A stretch of 64,000 bases of DNA from CBDDEC01 sp965198045. Its GTDB lineage: Bacteria > Chloroflexota > Dehalococcoidia > UBA2979. Position 1 is the stretch's first letter; the number at the start of each line of letters is the position of its first letter. The stretch spans positions 1 through 64,000 of the forward strand of contig CBDAOL010000006.1 in the NCBI GenBank assembly GCA_965198045.1. Direction: 5' to 3'. Shown one piece after another: positions 60,274 through 64,000 of the stretch. The translations under genes were made by a program, and so were the position numbers. Below the pieces are notes generated by a model that did not search any database, was not told where the DNA came from, and saw only the letters and a program-made list of their open reading frames with translations.

Positions 60274-61575
60274 TAGTCGTCTCCCGCCGGCGCGGCCTCG
60301 GCGGCCGCCGCCGAGAGGTCGCCAACCGCAATCTCGCGGCCCGGCACGGCGCGCGGCGTGGCGCGGTCGTCGGCCGGGAGCGGGTTTGGCATCCAATGGT
60401 CTTCGTACTCGCTCCAGATGTCGCGCAGCTGTGGAATCACACGCGTCGCGAACATCTCGGTGTTGTAGAGCGTCTTCTCCATCGGCATATCGCCCATGTG
60501 GAGCAGGCTGACGATGTGGCCCACCTTGAGCTTCTCGGCGAGGTCGCGGAACTGCTCCGCCACGTCGTCCGGGCTGCCCGCGACGATGAACCCTCGTTCG
60601 ACCAGCTCGTCCCAGCTCATGTTCATCGCCTGCGCTGAACCACCGCCGATGTTGCCGGTCTGCGAGAGCAGGCCCGCACGGATCGTCGCCTCGGTGCGGT
60701 AGCCGGGCGCGTCGGCGAAGCCCGGGTAGACGTGGAGGCAACGCTCGAAGAAGTAGCGCACATGTGGCTCGTAGAGGCGCTGGGCCTCCGCCCATGTTCT
60801 CGGCGACGCAGATCTGCTGGGCGAACGCGCCCTGGTAGGGGTTGAACTCCTGGCCCATCTCCTCCATGCGCTGCCAGAAGCCCTGCATCAGCTGCTCGGC
60901 GCGGAGGTAGCCTGAGAACGAGAGGTAGCTGTAGTTGTAGTTGTTCTTCGCGCAGAAGTCCCAGGTCTCGATCGAGCCACCGCCCGGGATCCACACGGGC
61001 GGTCGAGGATGCTGGATCGGTCGAGGCCAGATGTTCACGTAGCGCAGCTTGTGGTGCTTGCCGTTCCAGGCGAATACGTCGGGCTCAGCCCACGCCTTGA
61101 TGATCAGGTCGTGCGCCTCCTGGTAGCGCTCGCGCAGCGTCGCCGGGTTCATACCGACGGCGTAGTTGCCATCCATCGAGGTGCCGACGGGGAAACCGGA
61201 GATCAGGCGGCCGCCGGAGATGACATCGATCATCGCCATCTCCTCGGCGACGCGCGTCGGAGGGTTGTAGTACGCGATCGACTGCCCGAGGAGGAGGATC
61301 GCCGTGTTGGTCGTGCGTCGCGCCAGCGTGGACGCCATCAGCTGCGGGGACGGCATCATGCCGTAGGCGTTCTGGTGGTGCTCGTTCACGCCCACGCCGT
61401 CGAAGCCGAGCTCGGCGGCGAACTCGAGCTGGTCGAGGTAGTCGTTGTAGACCTCGTGACCACGCACTGGGTCGTAGAGCCGCGAATCCACGTCGACCCA
61501 GACGCTGCGGTGCTGCTCTCGGAAGTCGTCGGGCAGATCCGGCCAGGGCATCAGGTTGAACCAGTGGAATTTCAT
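60273..61575 (-). CDS. Luciferase-like flavin monooxygenase (one frameshift)
   Basis: Start ATG 61575 follows GGAGGGATG. A bacterial luciferase-type TIM barrel: MKFHWFNLMPWPDLPDDFRE, LGFDGVGVNEHHQNAYGMMP, AILLLGQSIAYYNPPTRVAE, EMAMIDVISGGRLISGFPVG and PPVWIPGGGSIETWDF are standard. It should use FMNH2 and O2 to oxidise an organic substrate. A one-base change near 60785-60795 moves the frame, after which RYFFERCLHVYPGFADAPGY and the C-terminus continue normally. It is translationally coupled to the hydrolase gene. Confidence 0.85.
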
Positions 61576-61703
61576 GCGACATCCCTCCGAAGGCGAGCAC
61601 CCGGTACCGACGCCCGGCTTCGGGCCGAAGATACGCGTCCACCTCGCGGGCGGCCATCCGCCAGTCCGGACGATCGTCCCGGCCGAGGCGCGGGGAGGGG
61701 AGG

Positions 61704-62669
61704 CTACTCGCGGACGGGCCAGAACCTCGTCGCCACGAGCCACGCGAGCGCAGTCGCGATCGCGCCGAAGGCGAGATCGGCGATGTAGTGCTCGCCGAGG
61801 TAGACGAGCGCCAGCCCCATGGCCGCTGTGTAGACGAGCGCGGCGGCGCGCGCCGCCGTGCCGTAACGCCATGCCGCGAGCACGATCACGACCGTCAGCG
61901 CCAGGTGCAGCGACGGCATCGCCGCCACTTCGTTGGCGCTCACGACCGCCTCAGCGTTGTCGAACCCGGAGGCGTCGGTGGAGGCTCCCCCCACCGTCGT
62001 GCGGATGATGCGCTCGACGGGCGCGATGTCACCCTGCTCGGCCGCCAGCCAGGGAGGTGTGGTCGGCAGCACGAACGAGACGGCGAGACCGATGTACGCG
62101 GTGATCAGGATCGCCGCGACGAAGGCGGTGAGGGCGCCTCGGCGGTAGCGCCAGAGTGCGAGCGCCACGAGGTGCGGCGCAACGAAGTAGGTTCGATACA
62201 CCGCCACCATCGTGACATCGAAGAAGCCGGTGCCGGCGACGTTGAACGCGGACTGCAGCTCCACGGTCGGGATCGCGCCAAAGACCGCAGCCTCGAGATC
62301 GACGACGTAGTGCGTGCGTGCGGCGATGCCCGTGTCGTCCGCGATCGTTCGCAGCTGGGCAAACGCGATGAAGCCGATGACGTAGGTCGCCCAGAGACCG
62401 GCATCGCCTCGACGCCTTGCGAGGTAGGCGATGGCGGCGAGGCTGGCGGCGAGCGCGCCCGCCGTGACCGGCCAGGAGTGGTTCGAGCGGACGATGGCGA
62501 GCGATAGCACCAGCGCCGCGAGCGCGGCCAGGCCCACGCCGAAGATGGCGATTCGACGAGCGGCGAGGGCGGTGCCGGCCCAGGAGGGGGCCAGCGTCTG
62601 CACACGAGCGTCGACGGCAGCCAGGATCCTCAACATTCGGCCTCGGTTCGCTCTCAAGCTTGCTGCCAT
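61704..62669 (-). CDS. PAP2-superfamily membrane phosphatase (IPC synthase-like)
   Basis: 321 residues with about eight hydrophobic helices. The C-terminal half has PAP2_3 motifs: FVLPTTPPWLAAEQGDI, then EVAAMPSLHLALTVVIVL with the catalytic histidine and YLGEHYIADLAFGAIATA with the second histidine and aspartate. This arrangement is typical of inositol-phosphorylceramide synthase/aureobasidin-resistance-like proteins, which transfer phosphoryl head groups between lipids or dephosphorylate them. Substrate unknown. Confidence 0.85.
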   Translation of the reverse strand: MAASLRANRGRMLRILAAVDARVQTLAPSWAGTALAARRIAIFGVGLAALAALVLSLAIVRSNHSWPVTAGALAASLAAIAYLARRRGDAGLWATYVIGFIAFAQLRTIADDTGIAARTHYVVDLEAAVFGAIPTVELQSAFNVAGTGFFDVTMVAVYRTYFVAPHLVALALWRYRRGALTAFVAAILITAYIGLAVSFVLPTTPPWLAAEQGDIAPVERIIRTTVGGASTDASGFDNAEAVVSANEVAAMPSLHLALTVVIVLAAWRYGTAARAAALVYTAAMGLALVYLGEHYIADLAFGAIATALAWLVATRFWPVRE

Positions 62670-63130
62670 CGGCCCTCGGCGCGAATCCGGCGGATCCCTG
62701 ACGCGCGATCGGCGCTGGTTTCGCCTCGAATTGGGGCCAGAGTCACACGCCGAGGACGATCGCGCGACGGAATCACCTCACTCAGGCGCGGATCTCGACC
62801 GCTGTCATGGCCGGGCGCGTAAGGACCGGGCGGCCTGTAGATTTGCGACTCTGACGGCGAACCCGCGAGTTATCGAGATTCCTGCCTCGAATGTGACCTG
62901 CCTGATACGCGTCTGCCACGCTTGATCGCACTTGCTCAGGGCGTCGTCAGGAGAACCTGGGTTCGATCGCGCTGGTACGAGCTCGGATGAACCGAACGGC
63001 GGAGGGAATTTAGAGGAAGCCCTAATGACTTCTGATCCGCTCCATGGCCGATGCAGCCGACCTTTACTGAGCCCACCACTGCAGAAGTCAGCGGCGGGAA
63101 AGCTTGCTCGGTAGCAAGAAGGGGGCCTTC
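62670..63130. other. Gap upstream of the pilin gene
   Basis: These 461 bases between the PAP2-type protein start and the Flp pilin hold no supported gene. The divergent promoters of both genes must lie here. The part 62930-63100 has lower GC than its surroundings, as expected for a strong pilin promoter and leader, but I cannot place a -35/-10 pair with confidence. Confidence 0.4.
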
Positions 63131-63328
63131 GTGCAGAAGCTCAACAACTACCTGATGGCGAAGTATGCGAAGTTCCAGGCTGAAGACGAGGGCCAGGGCG
63201 TGATCGAGTACGTCCTCGTGGCTGGTGTCATTTCGATGGCGCTGTTCGTGGCCTTCCAGACGACTGGCATCGCGGGCCAGATCACGACCACCGTTGGTGG
63301 CATCGTGTCGACCATGGCCGGCAGCTAA
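63131..63328 (+). CDS. Flp-type type IV pilin
   Basis: 65 residues from GTG 63131 after GAAGGGGGCC. A charged leader (MQKLNNYLMAKYAKFQAEDE) ends at GQG, followed by VIEYVLVAGVISMALFVAF: cleavage after Gly and a glutamate at mature position +3 of the Gly-x-x-Glu-Tyr type match Flp/Tad pilins processed by a prepilin peptidase. The short Thr/Gly-rich tail is the exposed part. No tad assembly genes are in the window. TTG 63104 is an alternative start. A strong terminator follows at 63386, so it may be a single-gene unit made in large amounts. Confidence 0.88.
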   Translation: MQKLNNYLMAKYAKFQAEDEGQGVIEYVLVAGVISMALFVAFQTTGIAGQITTTVGGIVSTMAGS

Positions 63329-63385
63329 AAGCCGTACTTCACTCGCCGGGCTCGCCCGGCACACTCCTCCCAACAGAGGAGCACG

Positions 63386-63413
63386 AAACCGGCCTGCTTA
63401 CGCGGGCCGGTTT
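63386..63413 (+). terminator. Rho-independent terminator after the pilin gene
   Basis: AAACCGGCC (63386-63394), a 10-base loop and GGCCGGTTT (63405-63413), continued by TTC. The arms are perfectly complementary and the T-run is in place for plus-strand transcripts; A-run on the other side may also serve the minus-strand gene. Confidence 0.85.
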
Positions 63414-63429
63414 TTCGTTGCCCACAGCG

Positions 63430-64000
63430 CTAGCGACCGAACGCCACGAAGTTGACGCGCGAGACGTACTCACCGACCCCTCCCGCGTGTACGAACACCC
63501 CCGGCGCCATCCCTGCCTCGTGCCCCAGCAGCGATAGCACGAGGACCAGCGGGACGAAGCCCGCCGCCGTCGCCAGCGTCGCCGTGCGCACATCGATCAC
63601 CACCGTGGCCCGTAGCGCCGCGCGACTCGCGGCCGCCCAGCCCGCCAGCGCGATCACGCCTGCGCCGAGGCTGAGCGCCGGCAGAAACACCAGTACCGCC
63701 AGCCCCCACGGCGCCGAGGCGTAGGCCATCGTCCGCGCCAGCGCGCCGAACCCAACCTCGACGGCGTGCACCTGGCGCAGGTAGAGCGTCGACAGGTAGA
63801 CCCACGCCGCCCACAGCGCGATCACGAACGCTGAGCCGAGCAAGACCTCGCGCAGCAAGATGCGACCGATCGATAGGCCATCGAACTCGATCACCAGCCA
63901 CAGCCAGCCACCGAGGGCCGCCAGCAGCGTGCTCCCAACGAGGATCACCATCGGGACGAGCTGATCGTCGTCCGCCGCCACTTCGGTGTAGACCGACTCG
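63430..64000 (-). CDS. YIP1-like multi-spanning membrane protein, C-terminal part
   Basis: The frame is open from the right window edge (ESVYTEVAADDDQLVPMVIL) to its stop at 63430. YIP1-family proteins often begin with a similar YxEVxxD stretch followed by five hydrophobic helices, as seen here (LVGSTLLAALGGWLWLVIEF, LLGSAFVIALWAAWVYLSTL, LAVLVFLPALSLGAGVIALA, LATAAGFVPLVLVLSLLG). The N-terminus lies outside the window, although GTG 63981 could be a start. Function unknown. Confidence 0.7.
   Translation of the reverse strand, partial: ESVYTEVAADDDQLVPMVILVGSTLLAALGGWLWLVIEFDGLSIGRILLREVLLGSAFVIALWAAWVYLSTLYLRQVHAVEVGFGALARTMAYASAPWGLAVLVFLPALSLGAGVIALAGWAAASRAALRATVVIDVRTATLATAAGFVPLVLVLSLLGHEAGMAPGVFVHAGGVGEYVSRVNFVAFGR

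Overview
The window is a high-GC bacterial chromosome segment with no rRNA, no intact tRNA and no CRISPR array. Several traits suggest a Chloroflexota-like (Dehalococcoidia/SAR202-like) or other high-GC Gram-positive-type heterotroph: LexA-type operators of the GAAC-N4-GTTC form, an MrfA/YprA-type helicase, paired acyl-CoA dehydrogenases, single-chain acyl-CoA carboxylases, a SipW-type signal peptidase and a Flp pilin. The phylum is inferred from gene content only.

Region 1 (1-18.5 kb) is core-like: a helicase divergent from a Fic protein with tandem SOS-like boxes between them, two small Zn-ribbon proteins, a flavin reductase-like protein, an anchored serine hydrolase, an acyl-CoA dehydrogenase pair, HtpX, a PEP-utiliser mobile-domain protein, an HD hydrolase, a heterodimeric ABC exporter, a thioesterase/kinase pair, RidA and ruvB with its own SOS box.

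Region 2 (18.5-45.3 kb) is a decayed prophage with cargo inserted in it. Minus-strand phage genes run scaffold (45.3 kb), capsid N-terminus (43.5 kb), capsid C-terminus (22.1 kb), connector (21.3 kb) and tail (20.7-18.7 kb). The capsid gene is cut between its N and C halves by 21.2 kb of cargo. The cargo is a tandem of units whose left ends carry a LexA-type box and a TetR relic, and whose right ends carry a small basic gene and the 3' part of a CAU-anticodon tRNA. The junctions (C-A, B-A, B-N) are those expected if circular elements inserted in tandem at one site in the capsid gene. Unit 1 carries a hydrolase, a DHA2 exporter, an arylsulfatase, relics of CoA-transferase and LacI genes, and two single-chain biotin-dependent carboxylases, one of which has lost its biotin lysine. 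A nearly empty unit follows. The last unit carries a methyltransferase, an acetyltransferase, an MFS exporter and a nuclease-NTPase gene with an unknown partner, a candidate defence module.

Region 3 (43.6-55 kb) has a MerR cassette, a broken aminoglycoside phosphotransferase, a second PEP-utiliser mobile-domain protein, a SipW-like signal peptidase operon (secreted TasA-like candidate, peptidase fused to a DUF5305-like part, RTX protein), and a catabolic run: SDR divergent from two MaoC-type halves, a beta-keto acid cleavage enzyme and an NADPH-dependent reductase.

Region 4 (55-64 kb) has an IS3-family element, an esterase, a methyltransferase, a lipoprotein, a hydrolase/luciferase-like monooxygenase pair, a PAP2-type membrane protein, a Flp pilin with a clear terminator, and a YIP1-like membrane protein cut by the window end. 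Many genes here are interrupted by single frameshifts while their motifs stay intact, so part of the damage may be sequencing indels.
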